Assembly (NCBI GenBank): GCA_002733335.1
Contig: NVVK01000006.1
Coordinates: forward strand, 3,264 to 9,162
Length of the DNA: 5,899 bases
Direction: 5' to 3'
Source: Methylophaga sp.
Lineage (GTDB): Bacteria; Pseudomonadota; Gammaproteobacteria; Nitrosococcales; Methylophagaceae
Positions within the stretch are counted from its first letter, which is position 1, and each line of letters opens with the position of its first letter. The position numbers and the translations under genes are program-made. The notes under the pieces were generated by a model, which worked only from the letters and a program-made list of their open reading frames with translations, searched no databases and was not told the DNA's origin. Shown one piece after another: positions 1 to 5,899 of this stretch.

Positions 1-83
1 ACAAAGCCCGAATGTCTAAGCGTAAAACAAAGCATATCGCGAATTGCTACATCATCTTCTACTACTAAAATTGTCGTTGCCAT
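1..83 (-). CDS. phoB: Phosphate regulon response regulator PhoB, N-terminal fragment (cut by window edge)
   Basis: Only the first 27 codons are present; the gene continues beyond position 1. The peptide begins MATTILVVEDDVAIRDMLCF and goes on to RHSGF. This is the start of a response-regulator receiver domain: a hydrophobic first beta strand (ILVV) followed by the acidic pair (E9-D10-D11) that helps bind Mg2+ near the phospho-accepting aspartate, which lies outside the window. The run VVEDD..IR.M.CF.L...GF closely resembles PhoB of E. coli and Pseudomonas, so the call is more specific than a generic OmpR-family regulator. PhoB is phosphorylated by PhoR when phosphate is scarce and activates the Pho regulon. 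The start at 83 has a GGGA Shine-Dalgarno-like sequence (94-91) seven bases upstream. A Pho box and -10 element lie just upstream, which independently supports the PhoB identity. The fragment is too short to exclude a close paralogue. Confidence 0.85.
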   Translation of the reverse strand, partial: MATTILVVEDDVAIRDMLCFTLRHSGF

Positions 84-109
84 AATGTTTTCCCGAATTT
101 AATCAGCCC

Positions 110-115
110 ATCATA
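110..115 (-). promoter_or_regulatory. -10 element of the phoB promoter
   Basis: The minus-strand hexamer TATGAT differs from TATAAT at one position and lies 9 bp downstream of the Pho box end. There is no obvious sigma-70 -35 hexamer; the Pho box occupies that place, as expected for a PhoB-activated promoter. Transcription would begin about 20 bp before the phoB start codon, leaving a short leader containing the GGGA ribosome-binding site. Confidence 0.65.
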
Positions 116-124
116 CCCGCACTA

Positions 125-143
125 TATTACAGTTTTGTAACGG
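125..143 (-). promoter_or_regulatory. Pho box (PhoB binding site) upstream of phoB
   Basis: Read on the minus strand the site is CCGTTACAAAACTGTAATA. It matches the classical two-repeat Pho box model CTGTCATAAAACTGTCATA at 15 of 19 positions, with the two half-sites starting 11 bp apart. It begins 4 bp after the recQ stop codon (148-150) and ends 41 bp before the phoB start. A -10-like hexamer follows at the spacing known for PhoB-activated promoters, where the box replaces the -35 element. The inference is that PhoB autoactivates its own gene, as in E. coli. I judged this by eye, not with a scored matrix. Confidence 0.75.
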
Positions 144-147
144 TCTC

Positions 148-2262
148 TTACATAGCGGCTTGAACACATTTTAGAACACCATAATCGATTTCACCATCTA
201 GCTCATCAAAAACAGGTTTTAATCTGCCTTTTTCTTCTTCAGAAAAATATTCAATTAAGCTGATGATCTCATTATAACGAGCATCATCGAGATCGATTAC
301 ATCACGAACATTTAATAAACCCACTTCTATTGCATCGGCTAAATGTGTGTATATCGTACTGATTTTTATGTCACGTTGTTGTGCTATTTGCTCGATAGTA
401 AGATCGCCTTGATAAAGCATCAAGGTCTCATTGACCGTTTCACTTAGGCGATTATCTAATAATTCAGAAAGGGGATATTGCTTAATTTCATCCATAAAGG
501 CTTGACCATAGCGAGCGAGCTTTTGCCCTCCCACCCCTGATATTTTGCCAAAATCATTTAAAGTTTGAGGACGCTTTTTAACCATTTCTTGCAACGTAGC
601 ATCGTGGAAAATCACAAACGACGGCACACCATGTTCTTCTGCCAAGCTGATTCGTAATGCACGAAGTGCTTCCCAGAGCGGGTTATCTTGTGCTCTAACA
701 GCATGTTTCTGTTTTGATTTTTTGACCGTTTTTTCTTCTTTAGCTTGTTTTCTTAATTCTAGCTTTTGCTCACCACGTAACAACACACGACATTTTTCAG
801 TTAAACGCAACGCACCGTGGCGTTCCATATCAATATCTAAATAGCCTAAGGCGATAAGTTGACGAAAAACACTGCGCCACTCGGCAACTGAAAAATCGGT
901 GCCGATACCAAAGGTACTCAGCTGATCATGACCATTACGCTGAATACGTTCATCGATTTTGCCCAGCAAAATATCAACAATATAATTCACCCCAAAACGC
1001 TGATCGGTGCGATAGATACATGACAATGCTTTTTGGGCGGGTTCAGTGCCATCCCATTTTTCAGGTGGGCTTTGGCAATTATCACAATGGCCACACTGTT
1101 CGACACCTTGCTCATCAAAATACGCCAGCAACATATGTCGACGGCAGGTGATAAGCTCACACAAGCCCAGCATTGATTCTAATTTATGGTGTTCAACACG
1201 TTTATGTTGCTCATCGGCATTCGAGTCTTGAGTGAACTGTCGTAGAGTAATGACATCTTGCAAACCATACGCCATCCATGCATTAGCCGGTTCACCGTCA
1301 CGCCCTGCACGGCCTGTTTCTTGATAATAGGCTTCGATGCTTTTCGGCAAATTCAGATGTGCGACAAAACGTACATCAGGTTTATCAATCCCCATGCCAA
1401 AGGCGATAGTAGCAACAATAATGACGCCTTCTTCACGTAAAAACCGTTGTTGATTCTGTTGTCGTACTTCTTGCGGCAAGCCAGCATGATAAGGCAAAGC
1501 CAACCGCCCTTGATCGGCCAGCCATTCTGCTGTTTGCTCTACTTTTTTGCGAGACAAACAATAAACAATGCCGGCATCATTTGGATGATTCTGTTCGATA
1601 AATTTCCACAAGCGTTGCTTGGGATTATTACCCTCTGAAATCGCATAATGAATATTAGGGCGATCAAAACTATTCACAAAGACTTCAGCATCACCCAACT
1701 GAAGCTGAGCGATAATTTCATCACGTGTACGCTGATCGGCCGTTGCCGTTAAAGCAATACGAGGAACCGTAGGATAACGTGCAGACAGTAATTTTAATTT
1801 TTGATAATTAGGCCGAAAATCATGCCCCCATTGGGATACACAATGTGCTTCATCAATAGCAAATAATGCAATCTGGCACTGATCCAACAAGTCCAGCATT
1901 GAACTCATCAGCAACCGTTCAGGTGCAACATAAAGCAGATCTAACTCACCATCACGCAATTGCTGCTCGATAAGCCTCGCCTCGCCAACACGCTGGCTAG
2001 AATTAAGAAACGCCGCCTTAATCCCCAACTGCTGCAATGCATCCACTTGATCCTGCATTAACGCAATCAAAGGTGAAACCACAATCGCCGTGCCATCACG
2101 CACCAACGCTGGCAGCTGATAACACAAAGACTTGCCGCCACCCGTAGGCATCAACACCAAGGCATCGCCGCCATCAAGCAAGGTCTGAATTATCGCCTGC
2201 TGGGCATGCCGAAATTCATCGTAACCAAAGGTAGATTGTAAGATTTGTTGGGCGCGTTTCAT
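148..2262 (-). CDS. recQ: ATP-dependent DNA helicase RecQ with extended C-terminus
   Basis: This is a 3'-5' superfamily 2 helicase of 704 residues that acts in recombinational repair and at stalled replication forks. Visible in order: motif 0 ([10 protein letters not shown], 12-21, with the conserved Gln); Walker A MPTGGGKS (38-45); motif II DEAH (137-140) followed by the aromatic-rich loop [11 protein letters not shown]; motif III TATA (172-175); motif [14 protein letters not shown] (287-299); motif [12 protein letters not shown] (314-323). Four zinc-binding cysteines follow at 373, 390, 393 and 396. An RQC winged-helix region lies at about 405-500, then a Lys-rich linker and an HRDC domain at about 525-600. 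E. coli RecQ has 609 residues; the extra roughly 100 here form a C-terminal helix-turn-helix-like segment ([20 protein letters not shown], 621-640), resembling the HTH_40 domain seen in some other RecQ proteins. AAGG (2271-2268) lies five bases before the ATG. The gene follows the 149-residue ORF by 30 bp and may be co-transcribed with it. Confidence 0.97.
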   Translation of the reverse strand: MKRAQQILQSTFGYDEFRHAQQAIIQTLLDGGDALVLMPTGGGKSLCYQLPALVRDGTAIVVSPLIALMQDQVDALQQLGIKAAFLNSSQRVGEARLIEQQLRDGELDLLYVAPERLLMSSMLDLLDQCQIALFAIDEAHCVSQWGHDFRPNYQKLKLLSARYPTVPRIALTATADQRTRDEIIAQLQLGDAEVFVNSFDRPNIHYAISEGNNPKQRLWKFIEQNHPNDAGIVYCLSRKKVEQTAEWLADQGRLALPYHAGLPQEVRQQNQQRFLREEGVIIVATIAFGMGIDKPDVRFVAHLNLPKSIEAYYQETGRAGRDGEPANAWMAYGLQDVITLRQFTQDSNADEQHKRVEHHKLESMLGLCELITCRRHMLLAYFDEQGVEQCGHCDNCQSPPEKWDGTEPAQKALSCIYRTDQRFGVNYIVDILLGKIDERIQRNGHDQLSTFGIGTDFSVAEWRSVFRQLIALGYLDIDMERHGALRLTEKCRVLLRGEQKLELRKQAKEEKTVKKSKQKHAVRAQDNPLWEALRALRISLAEEHGVPSFVIFHDATLQEMVKKRPQTLNDFGKISGVGGQKLARYGQAFMDEIKQYPLSELLDNRLSETVNETLMLYQGDLTIEQIAQQRDIKISTIYTHLADAIEVGLLNVRDVIDLDDARYNEIISLIEYFSEEEKGRLKPVFDELDGEIDYGVLKCVQAAM

Positions 2263-2292
2263 TATGACCTTATGGACAATTGCTTCACTGAA

Positions 2293-2742
2293 CTAAACAT
2301 TTGCAACTTTATTTTTTAACTTTTCCAATTTACGATTTATTCTTTCCACGGCCTTTTGATAATGAATCACATCACGGAAGTCTAAGCTCATCTTAAACGA
2401 AATCACTACAGCCGCAGATAAAAATGCCACTTTCAAAAGAGCGACTGCAACAGAAGCATGCTTCCATTCTAGCCCTGAAGATAAGGTCGCATATTCTACA
2501 ATTGAAGGTATAAACAATGCGAAAGAGATGCTGAATAAAATAACGAATAACGATCTAAATGCCTGCCTACTCATCTCAATCGATGATTTTCGTACTTTAT
2601 TAACATATTCAAGGTGTTTTTCTAATTCTTCAATTTTTTCATTCCACTTTTTCTTCCGAGTAAAATAAAATCTTGCAAAAAACCATGTCGCAACAATTGA
2701 CAATCCAGATAGCATGAAACCTACCATAACTAAATCATCCAT
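2293..2742 (-). CDS. Hypothetical small membrane protein with coiled-coil-like segments
   Basis: I do not recognise this 149-residue protein. What can be seen: a hydrophobic segment at about 4-27 (VMVGFMLSGLSIVATWFFARF), then a basic stretch (TRKKK, 28-32) and a charged, heptad-like helix at about 33-52. A second hydrophobic segment is at about 64-83, a third at about 96-117, and a basic, Lys/Glu/Leu-rich helical tail covers about 125-147. By the positive-inside rule, the charged helix after segment 1 and the C-terminal tail should both be cytoplasmic. There are no cysteines and no catalytic motif is visible. The start is well supported by a near-perfect ribosome-binding site (AAGGAGG, six bases before the ATG). 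It lies 68 bp after pit and 30 bp before recQ on the same strand, so it may be translated from a pit-recQ transcript. A role alongside the PiT transporter is only a guess from position and shared coiled-coil character. Confidence 0.8.
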   Translation of the reverse strand: MDDLVMVGFMLSGLSIVATWFFARFYFTRKKKWNEKIEELEKHLEYVNKVRKSSIEMSRQAFRSLFVILFSISFALFIPSIVEYATLSSGLEWKHASVAVALLKVAFLSAAVVISFKMSLDFRDVIHYQKAVERINRKLEKLKNKVANV

Positions 2743-2748
2743 TTAATA

Positions 2749-2755
2749 CCTCCTT
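2749..2755 (-). promoter_or_regulatory. Strong ribosome-binding site of the 149-residue ORF
   Basis: The minus strand reads AAGGAGG, a 7-base match to the anti-Shine-Dalgarno sequence, six bases before the ATG at 2742. It is the best ribosome-binding site in the window. It fixes the start of this otherwise unrecognised gene and argues that it is truly expressed. Confidence 0.85.
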
Positions 2756-2810
2756 GAATTTAAATAGATCTTACTCGCGAGAGCGTACTAGTAATAACTG
2801 CTCAGGGTGT

Positions 2811-4460
2811 TTAGGACATGATGCCCTTAATCATATAGAAAATCCCCGCTGCCATCACTGCTGCTGCCGGCACCGTAATCACCCATGCAGTGACAATTTT
2901 CTTAATCGCATCACGTTTAACATATAAGGTTTTCTGATCTTTCTTTAGCTCTTTAACTGCTTTTTTAAGCTCATCTTCTTCTTTATCAATTAAACGATAC
3001 AGATCGGTAATGCGTTGGTAATCTTGTTCTGCTTTTTTCGATTTTTTGTTTATTTTTTTTAGCTCGACATTTAGACTCGTTAATGTCTTTTTATCACTTT
3101 TTATTTCTTTTTTATCGAGCTTTATTTCTTTCTCGATCGATTTAGTCACTTCTAACCATTCACGCAAGAACCCAACACCAAAAATACCACCAATGGCGAT
3201 ATGTGTGGAACTCACCGGCAAGCCCAATTGACTCGCGATAATAACGGTAATCGATGCCGCCATAGCGACTGAAAAAGCACGCATTTGGTCTAGTTCGGTG
3301 ATTTCACTGCCCACTGTACGAATTAATCGTGGGCCATATAGTGCTAATCCCAATGCAATACCCACTGCACCGACAGCCATAACCCAAATTGGAATGCCTG
3401 CTTTAGCTGAAATGCCACCGGTCATAACAGCATCATTAATCGCTGCTAATGGACCAATAGCATTCGCCACATCATTCGCACCATGTGCAAAACTTAATAA
3501 CGCCGCTGCAAAAATAAGTGGAATAGTAAATAATTTATTAACGCTTCTACGATTGTTTTTAAGTTTAAGCAAACGCGTATTTATGCGTGTTTTCATCCAA
3601 AGATAGACAATAATAGCAATGATTGCGCCTATTATTAATGCCGTAACAAAGCTTGGTTTCTTCGTTATTTCGACACTAAAGAACATAATGTCATTAAAGC
3701 CAGCTTGTAATTGTGGCCATATCTTTTTAAGACCTTTCAGCACTAAATACGTTGAAAATGCCCATGCCATCAACGCAACATAAATGGGTACCCATTTACT
3801 GGATGCTTTCATTTTGTCTTCTTTATATACAATCGTTTTTTTAATCGAAAGTAGAAACGCTGCCGCAATGACTCCGCCAATAAGTGGTGAGATAATCCAT
3901 GAGCTAGCAATTTTAGCCATTGTGCCCCAATTAACAATATCAAAACCTGCAGCAGCAATACCGCCCCCCATCACACCACCGACAATAGAATGGGTTGTTG
4001 AAACAGGTGCTTTTGCCATGGTGGCTAAATTTAACCATAATGCCGCCGCCAGTAGTGCCGCCATCATTGCCCATAAAAAGCTATCGGTGTCCGTGCCAAA
4101 GGCATCAATGTCAATAATGCCTTTTTTAATGGTTGAAACAACTTCACCACCCGCAATAAAAGCACCCGCTGCTTCAAATATTATCGCAATCAAAATGGCG
4201 CCACCCATCGTTAACGCTTTGGCGCCCACGGCTGGACCTACATTATTGGCGACATCATTAGCACCAATATTCATCGCCATATAGGCACCAAAAACAGCCG
4301 CTACGGCAAGAAATAGACTGTTTTCAATTCCGTGGCTCGTTGAAAAGCTATAAATCAAAACTGCTGCCAAAAAGATCAGTGCCAATCCTATTCGTACAAA
4401 TTCACCATAGCTTGTTTTTAATGCCTGCTTTTCAAGCTGATTCATTGTTTTTATTTCCAT
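2811..4460 (-). CDS. pit: PiT-family inorganic phosphate transporter with cytoplasmic coiled-coil insertion
   Basis: This inner-membrane, low-affinity phosphate permease of the PiT (PHO-4) family takes up phosphate by cation symport. From the chosen start it has 549 residues (E. coli PitA has 499) and roughly twelve hydrophobic segments. The family's internal duplication is clear: GANDVANNVGP (66-76) with PVSTTHSIVGG (152-162), and again GANDVANAIGP (327-337) with PVSSTHIAIGG (415-425). Between the second repeat and the last membrane segment (about 521-547) sits a highly charged Lys/Glu-rich region of about 80 residues (about 438-520), predicted by eye to be a cytoplasmic coiled coil. Start choice: an in-frame ATG at 4490 has no ribosome-binding site and lies 5 bp from a Pho-box-like sequence. 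The ATG at 4460 follows AAAGG and CGGAA. The ATG at 4445 is also possible. No PhoU-like (DUF47) partner, common beside pit genes, is adjacent; the unknown 149-residue gene follows instead. Confidence 0.93.
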   Translation of the reverse strand: MEIKTMNQLEKQALKTSYGEFVRIGLALIFLAAVLIYSFSTSHGIENSLFLAVAAVFGAYMAMNIGANDVANNVGPAVGAKALTMGGAILIAIIFEAAGAFIAGGEVVSTIKKGIIDIDAFGTDTDSFLWAMMAALLAAALWLNLATMAKAPVSTTHSIVGGVMGGGIAAAGFDIVNWGTMAKIASSWIISPLIGGVIAAAFLLSIKKTIVYKEDKMKASSKWVPIYVALMAWAFSTYLVLKGLKKIWPQLQAGFNDIMFFSVEITKKPSFVTALIIGAIIAIIVYLWMKTRINTRLLKLKNNRRSVNKLFTIPLIFAAALLSFAHGANDVANAIGPLAAINDAVMTGGISAKAGIPIWVMAVGAVGIALGLALYGPRLIRTVGSEITELDQMRAFSVAMAASITVIIASQLGLPVSSTHIAIGGIFGVGFLREWLEVTKSIEKEIKLDKKEIKSDKKTLTSLNVELKKINKKSKKAEQDYQRITDLYRLIDKEEDELKKAVKELKKDQKTLYVKRDAIKKIVTAWVITVPAAAVMAAGIFYMIKGIMS

Positions 4461-4495
4461 CGTTCCGATTGCCTTTAAAAATAAATTCATGTAAT

Positions 4496-4514
4496 TATTA
4501 CAGTAATATGATGA
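4496..4514 (-). promoter_or_regulatory. Pho-box-like site upstream of pit
   Basis: The minus-strand sequence TCATCATATTACTGTAATA matches the model CTGTCATAAAACTGTCATA at 13 of 19 positions. The downstream half-site CTGTAATA is identical to that of the phoB box, and the half-sites are again 11 bp apart. About 9-12 bp downstream lie weak -10 candidates (ATTTAT, TATTTT). If used, transcription would begin downstream of the ATG at 4490, favouring the pit start at 4460. The region is AT-rich, so chance resemblance is possible. If real, the site could activate pit or repress it, since PhoB is known to repress pitB in E. coli. Confidence 0.4.
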
Positions 4515-4522
4515 TCGATCAT
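4511..4522. repeat. 12-bp perfect palindrome in the pit-dsbD divergent region
   Basis: ATGATCGATCAT is its own reverse complement. It overlaps the distal end of the Pho-box-like site and lies upstream of both divergent genes, so it could be an operator for a dimeric regulator. I do not recognise it as the site of a named regulator. It contains two GATC (Dam) sites 4 bp apart, start to start. Chance occurrence is also possible. Confidence 0.35.
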
Positions 4523-4560
4523 TAAAAATTATTATTTATCTAAGCGTTGAAACAATCGGC

Positions 4561-4569
4561 TGTTAGAAT
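4561..4569 (+). promoter_or_regulatory. Possible extended -10 promoter element for dsbD
   Basis: TGTTAGAAT fits the extended -10 pattern TGnTATAAT with one mismatch in the hexamer. It lies 36 bp upstream of the dsbD start, giving a leader of about 30 bases. No good -35 hexamer is present at 16-18 bp; the nearest candidate, TTGAAA (4547-4552), is only 11 bp away. This is a by-eye call. Confidence 0.35.
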
Positions 4570-4605
4570 AGTCAGTTACTACATAGCTTTGTGGAACTCC
4601 TTGTC

Positions 4606-5899
4606 ATGAGAAATTTTCTTTTACTCTTATTGTTAATAATATCAATCACCGCACACGCGCGGTCAAGCCTATTAGATAGCTTGGGTTTAGACAATGATTT
4701 TGATGTCCCGCCCGATGTTGATGTTGCCTTTGTATTTTCTGCCCAAATCACGGATCCACAGACGATTACAGCTCATTGGGATGTTGCTCAAGGTAATTAT
4801 CTCTACCGAGATAAGATCCGTTTTGAAATAGTAGAGCCTGCTGATGTTCAAATCACCACCGTTTCACTGCCTGCGGGTGAGAATAAAATGGATGAGTTGT
4901 TTGGGTTGACAGAGGTCTATGCCTTTGATGTTGATGTTGTCTTACCTCTTAATCGCCCCGCACAAGCACAACAAATTACCTTAAAAGCCTATTATCAAGG
5001 TTGTTCCGAAACATTCCACATTTGCTATCCACCGGTCGAAAAAGAAATCACACTTTCTTTACCCGAGACTTCGCTCACTAACGTAGGCCAAAGTGCTGCG
5101 GTCATCACTGCACCCCCGGTTAACGCTGAACAAGATCGCCTTATTCAAAGCTTAGAAAAAGATAGTCTTGGCAAAATTTTATTAATCTTTTTCGGTGTAG
5201 GTTTGTTACTGTCTTTCACTCCCTGCGTTTTCCCCATGATCCCTATTTTATCGAGCATTATTGTAGGTGAAGGCGAACGAATCACCACCCACCAAGCGTT
5301 TATTTTATCGTTAGCTTATGTATTGGCCATGTCTGTTACCTATACCACTGCCGGTGTATTAACCGGCTTATTAGGTGAAAATATCCAGGCCATGTTCCAA
5401 AACCCATGGATTATTGGCAGTTTTAGTGCCTTATTTGTAGTGCTATCACTGTCAATGTTCGGCTTATTCGAATTGCAGTTGCCCCATACATTACAGCATC
5501 GCTTGCATCAAATTAGTCATCAGCAAAAAGGCGGTAAAATTGCAGGGGCTGCATTGATGGGGCTACTTTCAGGCTTGATTGTTGGGCCTTGTTTGGCACC
5601 ACCACTTGCGGCCGCACTTATCTTTATCGGTCAGCACGGCGACCCCGTTTTAGGCGGTACGGCATTATTCTCACTCAGCATGGGCATGGGGCTTCCTCTG
5701 CTTATTATCGGTACCTCTGCAGGAAGCTTATTACCGAAAGCGGGAACCTGGATGAGTAATATTAAAAGCATCTTTGGCGTATTAATGCTCGCCTTAGCTA
5801 TCTGGATGCTTGAACGCATCCTTCCCGGTTGGATCAGCTTATTATTATGGGGCGCATTACTGATTGTGACCGCAGTGTATTTAGGGGCGCTGAATACCT
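4606..5899 (+). CDS. dsbD: Thiol:disulfide interchange protein DsbD, C-terminal part missing (cut by window edge)
   Basis: DsbD carries electrons from cytoplasmic thioredoxin across the inner membrane to periplasmic DsbC, DsbG and cytochrome c maturation proteins. The frame is open from the ATG at 4606 to the window end (431 codons). A signal peptide is visible: MRN, a hydrophobic core, then AHA with likely cleavage after residue 18. The periplasmic N-terminal domain (about 30-150) has the WxxxxGxYLYRDKI motif (58-71) and the redox cysteine pair C133 and C140 in QGCSETFHICYPP. The membrane domain starts at about 190 and contains SFTPCVFPMIP (C207) and GLIVGPCLAPP (C329), the pair that relays electrons through the membrane. 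The MGMGLPLLIIG segment and LLPKAGTWM also match DsbD. The C-terminal thioredoxin domain with CxxC lies beyond the window. The ribosome-binding site (GGAA, nine bases upstream) is modest. The gene is divergent from pit and shares no obvious function with it. Confidence 0.95.
   Translation, partial: MRNFLLLLLLIISITAHARSSLLDSLGLDNDFDVPPDVDVAFVFSAQITDPQTITAHWDVAQGNYLYRDKIRFEIVEPADVQITTVSLPAGENKMDELFGLTEVYAFDVDVVLPLNRPAQAQQITLKAYYQGCSETFHICYPPVEKEITLSLPETSLTNVGQSAAVITAPPVNAEQDRLIQSLEKDSLGKILLIFFGVGLLLSFTPCVFPMIPILSSIIVGEGERITTHQAFILSLAYVLAMSVTYTTAGVLTGLLGENIQAMFQNPWIIGSFSALFVVLSLSMFGLFELQLPHTLQHRLHQISHQQKGGKIAGAALMGLLSGLIVGPCLAPPLAAALIFIGQHGDPVLGGTALFSLSMGMGLPLLIIGTSAGSLLPKAGTWMSNIKSIFGVLMLALAIWMLERILPGWISLLLWGALLIVTAVYLGALNT

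Noticed and set aside
148..2262. RecQ helicase as part of a phage-defence system
   Set aside because: The domain order (helicase, zinc, RQC, HRDC) is that of housekeeping RecQ, and the neighbours are phosphate and redox genes, with no nuclease, methylase or other defence partner.
2771..2794. Inverted repeat TTACT...AGTAA with CTCGCGAG inside the pit to 149-residue-ORF gap, as a possible terminator or attenuator
   Set aside because: The stem is short and interrupted by an asymmetric bulge, and no T-run follows on the minus strand, so it does not look like an intrinsic terminator.
3784..4284. A 166-codon open frame on the plus strand
   Set aside because: It lies wholly antisense to the conserved pit coding region, has no recognisable protein features, and its Ala/Pro/Ile-rich composition is what the reverse of a membrane-protein gene gives. 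The same applies to the shorter plus-strand frames opposite recQ and pit, and to the minus-strand frame at 5631-5819 opposite dsbD.
4490..4490. ATG at 4490 as the pit start, giving 559 residues
   Set aside because: It has no ribosome-binding site and would leave only 5 bp after the Pho-box-like sequence; it remains possible if that site is not real.
4547..4552. TTGAAA as the -35 of the dsbD promoter
   Set aside because: The spacing to TAGAAT is 11 bp, too short for a sigma-70 promoter, and no -10 hexamer is found at 16-18 bp.

Overview
The window looks like an ordinary stretch of chromosome from a gammaproteobacterium of fairly low to middling GC. This rests on the gene types: a PhoB of the MxxxILVVEDD type, a RecQ close to the E. 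coli enzyme, and a DsbD with the proteobacterial N-terminal domain. I cannot name the genus from the sequence. No IS elements, CRISPR arrays, tRNA or rRNA genes were seen.

Layout: four genes run leftwards on the minus strand, in the order of transcription pit (4460-2811), a small unknown membrane-protein gene (2742-2293), recQ (2262-148) and the first 27 codons of phoB (83-1, cut by the window edge). One gene runs rightwards: dsbD (4606 to the edge), missing its C-terminal part. The only sizeable non-coding stretch is the divergent region of about 145 bp between pit and dsbD. It holds a Pho-box-like sequence facing pit, a 12-bp perfect palindrome and a possible extended -10 element for dsbD. 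No gap exceeds 300 bases.

How the genes fit together: the clearest theme is phosphate. phoB encodes the phosphate-starvation response regulator. It has a good Pho box and a correctly spaced -10 element squeezed between the recQ stop and its own start, which suggests autoregulation. At the other end of the minus-strand group, pit encodes a low-affinity phosphate transporter with a weaker Pho-box-like site upstream. Both sites share the half-site CTGTAATA. Between them lie recQ (DNA repair helicase) and an unrecognised 149-residue membrane protein with coiled-coil-like segments, placed directly after a transporter that carries a long coiled-coil insertion of its own. dsbD (thiol-disulfide transfer to the periplasm) is divergent and functionally unrelated.

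I see no convincing new multi-gene system. The points most worth checking are the two Pho boxes, the unknown 149-residue protein beside the coiled-coil PiT transporter, and the extended C-terminus of RecQ.
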